DNA from: CAYSPU01 sp964432995
GTDB lineage: Bacteria; Verrucomicrobiota; Verrucomicrobiia; Limisphaerales; JAHDYP01
NCBI GenBank assembly: GCA_964432995.1
Contig: CAYSPU010000042.1
Coordinates: 1 to 28,714, forward strand
Length of the DNA: 28,714 nucleotides
Reading direction: 5' to 3'
Shown here piece after piece: positions 14,910 to 22,800 of this stretch (within the stretch, counting starts at the first letter, position 1; every line of letters starts with the position of its first letter). The notes beneath the pieces are model-generated. The model made no database searches. It saw only the letters and a program-made list of their open reading frames with translations, and had not been told where the DNA came from. The position numbers were made by a program, and so were the translations under genes.

Positions 14910-17123
14910 ATGATCGCCCGCGTCACCCTCGAGATCGCCCTCCGCAAGGAGTTCGATTACCTGATCCCAACCGAACTGGCGGGATCCGTCGAGGTCGGAA
15001 CGCGCGTGCGCGTGCCGTTCGGTCAGCGCGAGGTGATCGGCGTGGTCACCGCCCTCGTGGAGCAGTCCGCACACCCGCGATTGCGGCCGGTTCTCCAGGT
15101 GATCGGGCGCCCGGCGCTGATCACGCCCGCGGTCCTGCGGCTGGCGCGCTGGATCGCCGAATACTACTGCTGCCCGGTCGAGACCGCCCTGCGCAGCGTG
15201 TTGCCCGAAGCCGTGCGGAAGGAGGAAGCCGGCTGGCGCGAACGGCTCCACGTATGGGCCCTCCCGGTTTCGGGCTCGTTCCCCCAGCTCACCAAGCGAC
15301 AACAGGAGATCTGGAACATCCTCGAAGAATGGCGCGAGTTGCCACTCCAGGAACTCGTCGCCCTGGCGGGAACCACTGCGGACACCGTGCGCCGGCTCGA
15401 GGACAAGGGCCTGCTGCAGATCGGCCCACGGGTTTCCGAGCGCGATCCATATGCGCGCGAGCAGTTCATGCCCACCCAGCCGTTGGCGTTGAACCCGGAC
15501 CAGACTGCCGCCCTGGCGGCCATTACCGCGGCCTCGGAACGGCAGGCGGCGGCGTTCCTCCTGCACGGCGTGACCGGCAGCGGCAAGACGGAAGTCTACC
15601 TCCAAGCCATCGCCCACGCCCTGGCCCGCGGTCGCGGGGCCATCGTGCTCGTCCCCGAGATCTCGCTCACCCCGCAGACGGTCGAACGGTTCAAGGCGCG
15701 GTTCTGCTCCGGTCCGCTCCAAACCCTGGTCGCCGTCCTCCACAGCCACCTCTCCTCCGGCGAACGCCACGACGAATGGCACAAGATCCGCCAGGGCCGC
15801 GCCCGAATCGTCATCGGCGCCCGCTCCGCCATCTTCGCCCCCGTCGAACCCCTCGGCCTCGTCATCGTCGACGAGGAACACGAGCATTCCTACAAACAGG
15901 AGGAAGCGCCCCGCTATCATGCCCGCGACGTCGCCGTCCTCCGCGGCCGGATGGAAGGCGCCGTCGTCGTCCTCGGCTCCGCCACCCCTTCGATGGAGAG
16001 TTACCACAACGCGCTTTCGGGAAAGTACACGCTCCTGGAGCTCCCCCGCCGCGCGGACGACAAGCAGATGCCGCTCGTCCGCGTCGTCGATATGCGCCAC
16101 GAGGTCCGCAAGGACCGGGGCGTTCCCATCTTCTCCCAGCGGCTGCGCGACGCCATGGCCCTGCGCCTCGAGCGCGGCGAACAGACCATGCTCTTCCTCA
16201 ACCGCCGCGGCTATGCCACATCCATGCAATGCCCGAAGTGCGGTTATGTGGCCGAGTGCCCGAACTGCAGCGTCGCGCTGACCTACCACCGCCACAACCA
16301 GACCTTGCTCTGCCACATCTGCGGTCACGGCGCCCCCGCCCCCACCCTCTGCCCCAATCCCGACTGCCGCAACCCGGCCATTCGCTACGCCGGCCTCGGC
16401 ACCGAACGCGTCGAAGAAACCCTCCACCGCCTCTTCCCCCAAGCCCGCGTCCGCCGGATGGACTCCGACACCCTCCAACGGAAAGAGGACTATCGACGCG
16501 TCCTCGGCGACTTCCGCACCGGCAAGATCGATATCCTCGTCGGCACCCAGATGATCGCCAAAGGACTCCATTTCCCCAATGTCACCCTCGTCGGAATCGT
16601 CTATGCCGACCTCAGCCTTCACCAGGCGGACTTCCGGGCCGGCGAACGCACCTTCCAACTCCTCACCCAGGTCGCCGGCCGCGCCGGCCGCGGCGAGGTC
16701 GAAGGCGAAGTCTTCGTCCAGGCGTTCACCCCCTTCCACCCGGCCATCCAATACGCGCGCCGCCACGACTACCGGGGCTTCTACGATCAGGAGGTCGAGT
16801 CCCGCCAGCAACTGAAATACCCTCCCCTCGGGCGCGTCGCCCTCCTCACCCTCAAAGGCCGGAACGACGACAAAGTGCGCTTCACCGCCAACCACCTCGC
16901 CAAGGAAATCGAGAAGGCGCTCGCCCCTCTCCGGGATTGGATCCTCGCCGGCCCCGCCCCCGCCCCCCTCCTGCGCGCGGAAACCTTCTACCGGCATCAA
17001 CTCATGATCCGCACCCCGCACATGAGCCGCCTCAGCCGCATCCTCGCCCCTCTGCTCCAAGGTTTCCCCTTGCCCGACGACCTCGCCCTCAGCATCGATA
17101 TCGACCCCGTCAACCTCTGGTAA
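14910..17123 (+). CDS. priA: Primosomal protein N' (replication restart helicase PriA)
   Basis: A 737-residue PriA, the DEAH-type 3'-5' helicase that recognises stalled forks and reloads the replisome. The N-terminal 3'-DNA-binding domain (IARVTLEIALRKEFDYLIPT, VRVPFGQREVIGVV) and winged-helix region precede Walker A GVTGSGKT (220-227), DEEH (321-324) and LGSATPSMES (355-364). Eight cysteines that bind two zinc ions lie at 441, 444, 450, 453, 468, 471, 481 and 486. The second helicase domain has GTERVEETL, GTQMIAKGLHFPNVTLVG and QVAGRAGRG. The ATG at 14910 is where family homology begins; an earlier in-frame start at 14616 adds 98 residues of spacer. No truncation. Confidence 0.97.
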   Translation: MIARVTLEIALRKEFDYLIPTELAGSVEVGTRVRVPFGQREVIGVVTALVEQSAHPRLRPVLQVIGRPALITPAVLRLARWIAEYYCCPVETALRSVLPEAVRKEEAGWRERLHVWALPVSGSFPQLTKRQQEIWNILEEWRELPLQELVALAGTTADTVRRLEDKGLLQIGPRVSERDPYAREQFMPTQPLALNPDQTAALAAITAASERQAAAFLLHGVTGSGKTEVYLQAIAHALARGRGAIVLVPEISLTPQTVERFKARFCSGPLQTLVAVLHSHLSSGERHDEWHKIRQGRARIVIGARSAIFAPVEPLGLVIVDEEHEHSYKQEEAPRYHARDVAVLRGRMEGAVVVLGSATPSMESYHNALSGKYTLLELPRRADDKQMPLVRVVDMRHEVRKDRGVPIFSQRLRDAMALRLERGEQTMLFLNRRGYATSMQCPKCGYVAECPNCSVALTYHRHNQTLLCHICGHGAPAPTLCPNPDCRNPAIRYAGLGTERVEETLHRLFPQARVRRMDSDTLQRKEDYRRVLGDFRTGKIDILVGTQMIAKGLHFPNVTLVGIVYADLSLHQADFRAGERTFQLLTQVAGRAGRGEVEGEVFVQAFTPFHPAIQYARRHDYRGFYDQEVESRQQLKYPPLGRVALLTLKGRNDDKVRFTANHLAKEIEKALAPLRDWILAGPAPAPLLRAETFYRHQLMIRTPHMSRLSRILAPLLQGFPLPDDLALSIDIDPVNLW

Positions 17124-17510
17124 ACAGTGGAGACGGTTGAACGGTTACCCTGAAAGCTGGCAGGGCGCGACTCCGAGCAGAACTCGCGAGCAGGCTCCGA
17201 GCAGAACTCGCGAGCAGTGCTCCGCATCGCGCCGGTAGCCAGTGGTTCGTGCATGGATACGGCATCTCGCGGCGCCCTCGGAGAGGTCGCCCTACCTTTC
17301 ATTCGAAGTGGCATCTCAGAATGGGCAGGGGGATTCATGGTTCGGAGGCTCGGGAGCCTGCCGCCACGAACAGAAGCGCATGGACACCGATCCAAAAACG
17401 GGGGCCCTCTCCCCTCGCTTTGCGGTTCTTGGCGAGCTTCTGTTCGGAATTGGAAACAGCCTCCGTTTTCTGATCGCCAAGGCCGCTCCTTTCCCGGTTA
17501 ATTCGGCCCC
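17124..17510. other. 387-bp spacer between priA and the M1 peptidase gene
   Basis: No gene is supported here. The stretch holds a 24-bp tandem repeat (17171-17218). It also has a small palindrome, AGGCTC (17346-17351) with GAGCCT (17354-17359), and a wider inverted repeat, CTTGGCGA (17428-17435) with TCGCCAAG (17474-17481). A promoter for the M1 gene must lie here but was not recognised. Confidence 0.55.
17171..17218. repeat. 24-bp tandem direct repeat, two copies
   Basis: The unit beginning CTCCGAGCAGAACTCGCGAG occupies 17171-17194 and 17195-17218; the copies differ only at the last base. Each contains the 8-bp palindrome CTCGCGAG. A partial third start (CTCCGCATCGCG) follows at 17220. It lies about 50 bp after the priA stop. 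Confidence 0.85.
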
Positions 17511-20156
17511 ATGCACTCCGGCACGACCGTGCTCCCAGACCAACCGGCCGCCTGGCCGGCGCGCCCGCTGCTCGCCCTCCTGCTGTCCGCCGCCCTTCCC
17601 CTGCTCGCGGCCGAGCGGCCGACCCCCCGCCACTACGCGCCCGACCGCGAAGTGGACCTCCTCCACCTGACCATCGACGTCACCCCGGATTTCCAGAAAC
17701 GCACGATCGCCGGAACCACCAGCCTCCGGCTCCGGCCCAACGTCCAGCCGCTCCGCGTCCTCCGCCTCGACGCCGTCGACTTGCGCGTCCGCTCCGTCGA
17801 ATGCCCCGTGCCGATCCAGGCGTGGCACCTGACCACCAACCAGATCGTGGTGACCTTCGCCGAGGCCTTGCCGGCCGACCGCGACACCACCGTGCAGGTC
17901 TCCTATGACGCCGAACCCAAGGAAGGCCTCTACTTCCGCACGCCCGAGACGGGCTACCGGGAAGGGGAAACTCACCTCTTCACCCAGGGCGAAACCGACC
18001 TGGCGCGCCACTGGTATCCCGGCATTGACCACCCCAACGAACGCTTCACCTCGGAGGTGGTCTGCCACGTCCCCACCGGCATGACCGTCTTCTCCAACGG
18101 CCGGCTGATCTCCCAGGAACCCGATGCCCACGGCCGCATCGCCTTCCGCTGGCTCCAGGATCAGACTCACGTCAACTACCTCGTCGCCCTCGTCGCCGGC
18201 CACTTCCGCACCATCGCCGATCGCCACCGCGACCTCCCCATCGCCCTGCACACCCTGCCTTCCGCCGCGGGGGAGGCCGCCGGCACGTTCCGCGGCACGG
18301 CCGACATGCTCGCCTACTTCGAAACCGAAATCGGCGTCCCCTATCCGTGGGCCAAGTACGATCAGGTCTGCGTCAATGATTTCGTGGCCGGCGGCATGGA
18401 AAACACCAGCCTCACCATCCTGACCGACGGCACCCTCTTCACCGACGCCACGGAGAACATCTTCGATAGCGAGGGGCTCGTCGCCCACGAGTTGGCCCAC
18501 CAATGGTTCGGCGACCTCGTCACCTGCAAAGACTGGAGCCAGCTCTGGCTCAACGAAGGTTTCGCCACCTATTACGAAGCCCTCTACACCCGCCACGCCC
18601 GCGGCCGCGACGCCTTCCTCTACGAGATGCACCGACGAGCCCGCGACCTCGTCGCCCAGGCCAACGACGTCCGGCCCATCGTCCGCCGCACGTTCGCCGA
18701 CTCCGGCGAGATGTTCGACCACCTCACCTACCCCAAAGCAGCCTGGGTGCTTCACATGCTGCGCTCCCAACTCGGCGAACCGCTCTTCCGCCGCTGCATC
18801 CGCACCTACCTCGAACGCCACGCCTACGGCAGCGTGGAGACGGAGGACCTCAACGCCGTCCTCGAGGAATTGTCCGGACGCTCCTGGGATCAGTTCCTCG
18901 ACCAATGGATCTACCACGGCGGATACCCCGATCTCCATGTCGACTACTCCTGGAGCGAAGCCCAGCGCCTCGCCCGCATCTCCATCCGCCAGCAACAGCC
19001 CGTCAACGACCGCGTGCTCCTCTTCCGCCTGCCGCTCACCCTGCGGTTCGAGCTCCCCTCCGGTCGCGTCGATCACCCCGTCGAATTGCGCACCGCCTCC
19101 GAGGACTTCCACGTGCCGCTCACCAGCGCCCCCGTCACCCTGCGCATCGACCCCGAACTCACCCTCCTCGCCAACATCCGGTTCGAGCCGCCCGCCTCCA
19201 TGCTGCACGCGCAACTCACCAACACCGGCGATGTCGTCGGACGTCTCCTGGCCGTTGAAAGCCTCTCCCAAAAGCAGGACCAGGACGCCATCGCCCGCCT
19301 CCAGGATCGACTGAACCACGATCCCTTCCACGGCGTGCGCGTCGAGGCTTCCTCCGCCCTGCGCCGCATCCACTCCGACGAGGCGCTCACCGCCCTGGCC
19401 GCCTCGCGCGGCCAGGAGGACGCCCGCGTCCGTCTCCAGGTCGTCCAGGACTTGGGCGCCTTCTTCCACGACAACGCCTGCACCGCCCTGCGGGAGGTCC
19501 TGGCCGCGGAACGCAACCCGGAGATCATCGCCGCCGCCCTCGAGGGCCTGGGCCGCTACCAGCAGCCCGAGATCCTCAACCTCCTCCTCCAGCAGCTCGG
19601 CGCCCCTTCCTACCGCGAACGCATCGCCCTGGCCGCCCTCCGCGGTCTGCGCCGACAGGACAACGCCGCGGTGCTTCCGGAGATCCTCGCCTGTCTGGAA
19701 CAACGGGCGTCGGACTTCCCCGCCGCCAACCTGGGTGAAGCCCTGGAGATCCTCGCGTATCTCGCCCGCAACGAGGAGCAACGGGAACCCGTGTGCGCGT
19801 TCCTGCTCGCGCGGGTGAATCACCCCCGGCGCGCCATCCAGTTGGCGGCCATCGGCGCCCTCGGCACCTTGGGCGACCCCCGTGCCATTGCCCCCCTGGA
19901 GGCCTTCACCCAGGCCGGACCGGAGAACCGCCAGCGCCGCGCCGCCGAGCGCGCCCTGGCGGAAATCCGTGGCCAACGCAAACCGGCCGAGGAACTCCCC
20001 GACCTCCGCAAGCGCCTCGACGACCTCGAACGCGAACACCGCGACGCCCGGAAGCAGGTCGAGGAATTGCGCAAACGCTTCGACGCTCTGCCGCCGTCCC
20101 GCACCGAGACTTCATCCCCCGCCGCAACCAACGCGCCTCCGGACTCGACCGACTGA
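17511..20156 (+). CDS. Exported M1 family aminopeptidase with HEAT-like C-terminal repeats
   Basis: An 881-residue protein. Residues 1-34 resemble a signal peptide (RPLLALLLSAALPLLAA). The M1 N-terminal beta domain follows, then the catalytic domain: GGMEN (294-298, substrate-binding GxMEN) and HELAHQWFGD (326-335). His326, His330 and Glu349 (in LNEGFATYYEA) should bind zinc, with Glu327 as base. TYPKAAWVLHMLR carries the usual Tyr. From about 570 onwards come paired alpha-helical repeats of HEAT/ERAP type (IARLQDRLNHDPFHGVRVEA, VRLQVVQDLGAF, IAAALEGLGRY, AIQLAAIGALGTLGDPRAIA), then a coiled-coil-like Glu/Lys/Arg stretch (about 818-862) and a Ser/Thr/Pro tail. It probably trims peptides outside the cytoplasm. 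Start ATG at 17511. Confidence 0.93.
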   Translation: MHSGTTVLPDQPAAWPARPLLALLLSAALPLLAAERPTPRHYAPDREVDLLHLTIDVTPDFQKRTIAGTTSLRLRPNVQPLRVLRLDAVDLRVRSVECPVPIQAWHLTTNQIVVTFAEALPADRDTTVQVSYDAEPKEGLYFRTPETGYREGETHLFTQGETDLARHWYPGIDHPNERFTSEVVCHVPTGMTVFSNGRLISQEPDAHGRIAFRWLQDQTHVNYLVALVAGHFRTIADRHRDLPIALHTLPSAAGEAAGTFRGTADMLAYFETEIGVPYPWAKYDQVCVNDFVAGGMENTSLTILTDGTLFTDATENIFDSEGLVAHELAHQWFGDLVTCKDWSQLWLNEGFATYYEALYTRHARGRDAFLYEMHRRARDLVAQANDVRPIVRRTFADSGEMFDHLTYPKAAWVLHMLRSQLGEPLFRRCIRTYLERHAYGSVETEDLNAVLEELSGRSWDQFLDQWIYHGGYPDLHVDYSWSEAQRLARISIRQQQPVNDRVLLFRLPLTLRFELPSGRVDHPVELRTASEDFHVPLTSAPVTLRIDPELTLLANIRFEPPASMLHAQLTNTGDVVGRLLAVESLSQKQDQDAIARLQDRLNHDPFHGVRVEASSALRRIHSDEALTALAASRGQEDARVRLQVVQDLGAFFHDNACTALREVLAAERNPEIIAAALEGLGRYQQPEILNLLLQQLGAPSYRERIALAALRGLRRQDNAAVLPEILACLEQRASDFPAANLGEALEILAYLARNEEQREPVCAFLLARVNHPRRAIQLAAIGALGTLGDPRAIAPLEAFTQAGPENRQRRAAERALAEIRGQRKPAEELPDLRKRLDDLEREHRDARKQVEELRKRFDALPPSRTETSSPAATNAPPDSTD

Positions 20157-20213
20157 CGCGTACGTTGCGCCGCCGCACCTCCCGCGTTCCTTTGCGTGGA
20201 GAAAGCAGCAGCA

Positions 20214-20299
20214 GGTAGGGACACGCGGCCTCGCGTGTCCGCCGCTTGCTCACCACCGATGCATGCCCTTGCGGACGCCCGGGGCCGGGCGTCCCTACC
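20214..20299. repeat. Composite MITE/REP-like element: two inverted 28-bp hairpins
   Basis: Two 28-bp units lie in opposite orientation at 20214-20241 and 20272-20299, separated by 30 bp. They match at 23 of 28 positions. Each unit starts GGTAGGGAC (outer arm) and folds on itself: GGACACGCG pairs with CGCGTGTCC (20219-20227/20232-20240), and GGACGCCCGG pairs with CCGGGCGTCC (20273-20282/20285-20294). Four of the five differences form two base-pair swaps that keep both stems paired. The element is non-coding. Confidence 0.8.
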
Positions 20300-20419
20300 C
20301 TCCATGATTCCTTCGCGTGGAGCCGTGGAGCAACCGTGGTGTGTCGGCAGAGCTCCGAATCCCCGAGGGGGTCACGAACCGATTGGCGGTGCCGCAGTGA
20401 CGTGCGGAGGGCGGACCCG

Positions 20420-20461
20420 CCGTGCAAAACTTTGTTGCAGGTGCAACAAAGTTTTGCACGG
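20420..20461. repeat. Long perfect palindrome, copy 1 of a dispersed repeat
   Basis: Twenty-base arms (left arm CCGTGCAAAACTTTGTTGCA, 20420-20439) pair perfectly around a 2-base GG spacer. The region 20418-20462 matches 27707-27751 at 44 of 45 positions. It lies between two same-strand genes, about 265 bp after the M1 stop. Confidence 0.9.
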
Positions 20462-20564
20462 GCGCCAACCAGGCCCTTGACGCCGGTCGCACGACGCCAA
20501 CCCGCGCCAGGCGATCAGGAATCCACTGAACACTCACCCCTTGTCGCGGCGGGATTCCCTGGTT

Positions 20565-20590
20565 CCTTTCACACGCTCCTTTCACCCGCT
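20565..20590. repeat. 13-bp tandem direct repeat upstream of the GT2 gene
   Basis: TCCTTTCACACGC (20565-20577) is followed directly by TCCTTTCACCCGC (20578-20590), one mismatch. It lies about 50 bp before the chosen GTG start and might be a regulatory site or chance. Confidence 0.45.
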
Positions 20591-20638
20591 CCGCGATCGG
20601 ATTTGCCTTTTCGCGCACGGGCCGTTATCCACACCGCT

Positions 20639-21466
20639 GTGGCCGAGCGCGAACCCAGCCTGCTGCTCTTGATCCCCGCTTACAATGAGGAGAAGCGGAT
20701 CGAGCCCGTTCTGCGCGAGTTCCTCGCTCACCTCCGCCAACACGGACCGCGCCAGTTCCGGATTGTCGTCGTCCTCAACGGGTGTCGCGACAATACGCTC
20801 GACGTCGTGGAGCGTGTGGCCCGCGAGTTCCCGGAGCTTCAGTATCTGAACTTCGCCGAACCGATCGGCAAAGGGGGCGCCCTCATTGAAGGCCTCAAAC
20901 TCGCGCCCACGGCGGATCTGGTGGGCTATGTGGATGCCGACGGCGCGACCGGTCCGGCGGCGTTCCTCAAGCTGGCCCACTTGACCGCCCAGGCCGATTG
21001 CGTGATCGGTTCGCGGTGGTTGCCGGGGGCGGTGCTCCACCAAAGCCAGCCATGGATGCGCCGCTTCTTCAGCCGCGCCTTCCATCTCATCGTCGAGCTC
21101 CTCTTCTGGATGCACATTCGCGACACGCAGTGCCCGGCCAAGGTGCTGCGGCGCGCCGCGGTCGAGCGGATTCATGATGCCCTGCGCATCGCCGATCTGG
21201 CGTTCGACGTGAACCTGCTCTACGCGCTGAAGCGCAACGGGCTGCGGGTGCTGGAGGTGCCGATCGAATGGACGGACAAGGCGGGGTCCACCGTCACCAA
21301 CAGCCTGCTGCGCAACTCGCTCGTGATGTTCCTCTCGGTCGTCCGGGTGTGGCTCATCTACTCGCGGCTGTACCCCTGGCTGCGGCCGTTGCGTCCGCTG
21401 GAGACGTGGGTCTACGCTAAGCTGCGGGCTCCCCCGCCCCGACCGGGACCTTCTCCCGGAACGTGA
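20639..21466 (+). CDS. GT2 glycosyltransferase (dolichyl-/undecaprenyl-phosphate sugar transferase type)
   Basis: A 275-residue GT-A fold enzyme. Motifs are LLLLIPAYNEEKRIEPVL (8-25, nucleotide-sugar-binding start), VVVLNGCRDNTLDV (43-56), GKGGALIEGLKLA (78-89), the metal-binding VDADGAT (98-104), IGSRWLPGA, DTQCPAKVLRR and EVPIEWTDKAGSTV. The set resembles ALG5/DPM1-like transferases that load a sugar onto a polyprenyl phosphate at the membrane. No ATG precedes the domain, so the GTG at 20639 is chosen; TTG or other starts a few codons earlier are possible and no Shine-Dalgarno helps. The last 50 bases overlap the end of the convergent flippase gene, and both frames there are intact. It probably works with the neighbouring glycan genes. 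Confidence 0.87.
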   Translation: MAEREPSLLLLIPAYNEEKRIEPVLREFLAHLRQHGPRQFRIVVVLNGCRDNTLDVVERVAREFPELQYLNFAEPIGKGGALIEGLKLAPTADLVGYVDADGATGPAAFLKLAHLTAQADCVIGSRWLPGAVLHQSQPWMRRFFSRAFHLIVELLFWMHIRDTQCPAKVLRRAAVERIHDALRIADLAFDVNLLYALKRNGLRVLEVPIEWTDKAGSTVTNSLLRNSLVMFLSVVRVWLIYSRLYPWLRPLRPLETWVYAKLRAPPPRPGPSPGT

Positions 21467-22745
21467 AGAACACGGTGACGGCGAGCAGCAGCAGGTTGTA
21501 GCCGCCCAAGGTGCCCAACACGCACCGAAACGCATCCAGCGGCTCGGCGAAGGCCAGCAGATGCGGCCGGAGCCAGACCAGCGTCACCCCGTAGGCCACG
21601 ACCAGCAAGGTCACCCAGGGCACCACCCCGAAGCGCTCGCGCGCCAGCAGATTCCCCAACAGCACGTTCGCCACGATCAACGGCACCAGCGCCCAGGCAA
21701 ACCACGGCACTAGCGGCGCCGCCGCCCAATACTGCGGACTCCCCACGTAGATGATCTGCAGCGGCAGCTTCGGAAACGCCGTGCACGCCAGCGCCGCCAG
21801 CGCCCCCAGCGCCGCCGTCGCCCCCAGCGCCAGTTGCACCGCATGCGTCCCTCGCGTCAGTGCCGCACTGCGCGCCACTTTCGGGAACATCACCGCCGCC
21901 AACGGCGTGGTGACACACACCAGGGCGACCCCAATCATCGCCGCAGGCATGTAGAGGGTCGTCTGGTCGACGTGAAAGATGCTCTGCACATACACCACGT
22001 CCGCGTTCGAGATGAACACAATGGAGCCGGCTCCGAGGCTGAACGGCACCACGCGACGCAGCCACGGACCCCACCTGAAGCCGCGACCGCTGTCCAGCAC
22101 CAGATGCCGCAGCAACCAGACCCCGACGACCAGGGCCGCCAATTGGCCCAGCAAGGCCCCGGTCATGCCGCCCGCCGCCTGGCCCCCCAACCAGAGAAGG
22201 ACGGTGACCGACAGGAACCGCCCCACCCCGTCCAGAATCAGCGTCCAACCCAGACCCGCGAACCGCTGGCGCCCCTGCAACACCCCCTTGAACACCGGCA
22301 ACCACAGCGCCGCCAGCCCGATCATCACCGTCACCCACAGCGCCGCCGGATTCCCGATCTTGAGCCGCGTCACCCACGTTTCCTGGGCGAACGCCGTCAC
22401 CGCCCCGATCACGCACCACACCACCAGGGTGGCCGCCAACACCGCCCGCACCGTCGCCGCCAGCACCAACCGCTGCTCCGCCGTCACCGCCGACGCCGTC
22501 TGTTGCGCAAAAACCGTCTGCAAACCGGCCGAGGGAATGCCCATCAGCAAGAATACCCGCAGCAACGCGCAGAACACGACATACTCCCCGGGCACCATCC
22601 AGTGCTGGGCTACCACCTGTGTCCCCATCATGAACACCCCGCCGGCCACCGTCGCCACCACCAGCCAGCTCCCCTGTCGCAGAAACGTCGTGTGGCTTTC
22701 CACCTCGGTGCCCGACGCCGCCTGTTGTCCGTTCCTGGATTCCAT
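21417..22745 (-). CDS. Polysaccharide flippase-type multi-pass membrane protein (Wzx/MOP-like)
   Basis: A 442-residue, very hydrophobic protein with about 12-14 predicted transmembrane segments, for example SWLVVATVAGGVFMMGTQVV, LVLAATVRAVLAATLVVWCV, VTVLLWLGGQAAGG, MIGVALVCVTTPLAAVMFPK and GGYNLLLLAVTVFFTF. The features FLRQGSW...GGVFM, VPFSLGAGSIVFISNADVVY and TPLAAVMFPK resemble Wzx/oligosaccharide flippases of the MOP superfamily, which move lipid-linked sugars across the inner membrane. The ATG at 22745 has AAGGAA 11 bases upstream. An ATG at 22799, one base after the GT4 stop, would add 18 residues and allow coupling. It overlaps the GT2 gene tail-to-tail by 50 bp. The cargo is not known. 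Confidence 0.84.
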   Translation of the reverse strand: MESRNGQQAASGTEVESHTTFLRQGSWLVVATVAGGVFMMGTQVVAQHWMVPGEYVVFCALLRVFLLMGIPSAGLQTVFAQQTASAVTAEQRLVLAATVRAVLAATLVVWCVIGAVTAFAQETWVTRLKIGNPAALWVTVMIGLAALWLPVFKGVLQGRQRFAGLGWTLILDGVGRFLSVTVLLWLGGQAAGGMTGALLGQLAALVVGVWLLRHLVLDSGRGFRWGPWLRRVVPFSLGAGSIVFISNADVVYVQSIFHVDQTTLYMPAAMIGVALVCVTTPLAAVMFPKVARSAALTRGTHAVQLALGATAALGALAALACTAFPKLPLQIIYVGSPQYWAAAPLVPWFAWALVPLIVANVLLGNLLARERFGVVPWVTLLVVAYGVTLVWLRPHLLAFAEPLDAFRCVLGTLGGYNLLLLAVTVFFTFREKVPVGAGEPAA

Positions 22746-22800
22746 CTGCACGACGTTTCCTTGCGTTCGCCTGCCGGGGCCATTCGCCCTCCACACCATC

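Larger units (their letters stand above)
20157..20638. other. 482-bp repeat-dense spacer before the GT2 gene
   Basis: No gene is supported. The stretch carries a composite two-hairpin element (20214-20299). That element is flanked by a 14-bp direct repeat TCCTTYGCGTGGAG (20188-20201 and 20309-20322, one mismatch). Further on are the 40-bp palindrome (20420-20461) and a 13-bp tandem repeat (20565-20590). An open frame entering the GT2 gene from 20246 runs through all of these and is unlikely to be coding. Confidence 0.65.

Noticed and set aside
14607..17060. Long antisense open frame opposite priA
   Set aside because: Repetitive Gly/Glu/Asp-rich composition without any family pattern; the sense gene is an intact PriA.
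17171..17218. Possible CRISPR array
   Set aside because: Two directly abutting copies with no spacers between them; no cas gene nearby.
17316..20039. Long antisense open frame (about 900 codons) opposite the M1 peptidase gene
   Set aside because: It mirrors codon bias of the GC-rich sense gene, has no recognisable domain, and the sense strand carries complete M1 motifs.
20246..20638. N-terminal extension of the GT2 protein
   Set aside because: It would translate the palindrome and other repeats and lacks any domain pattern; GT2 homology starts near 20660.
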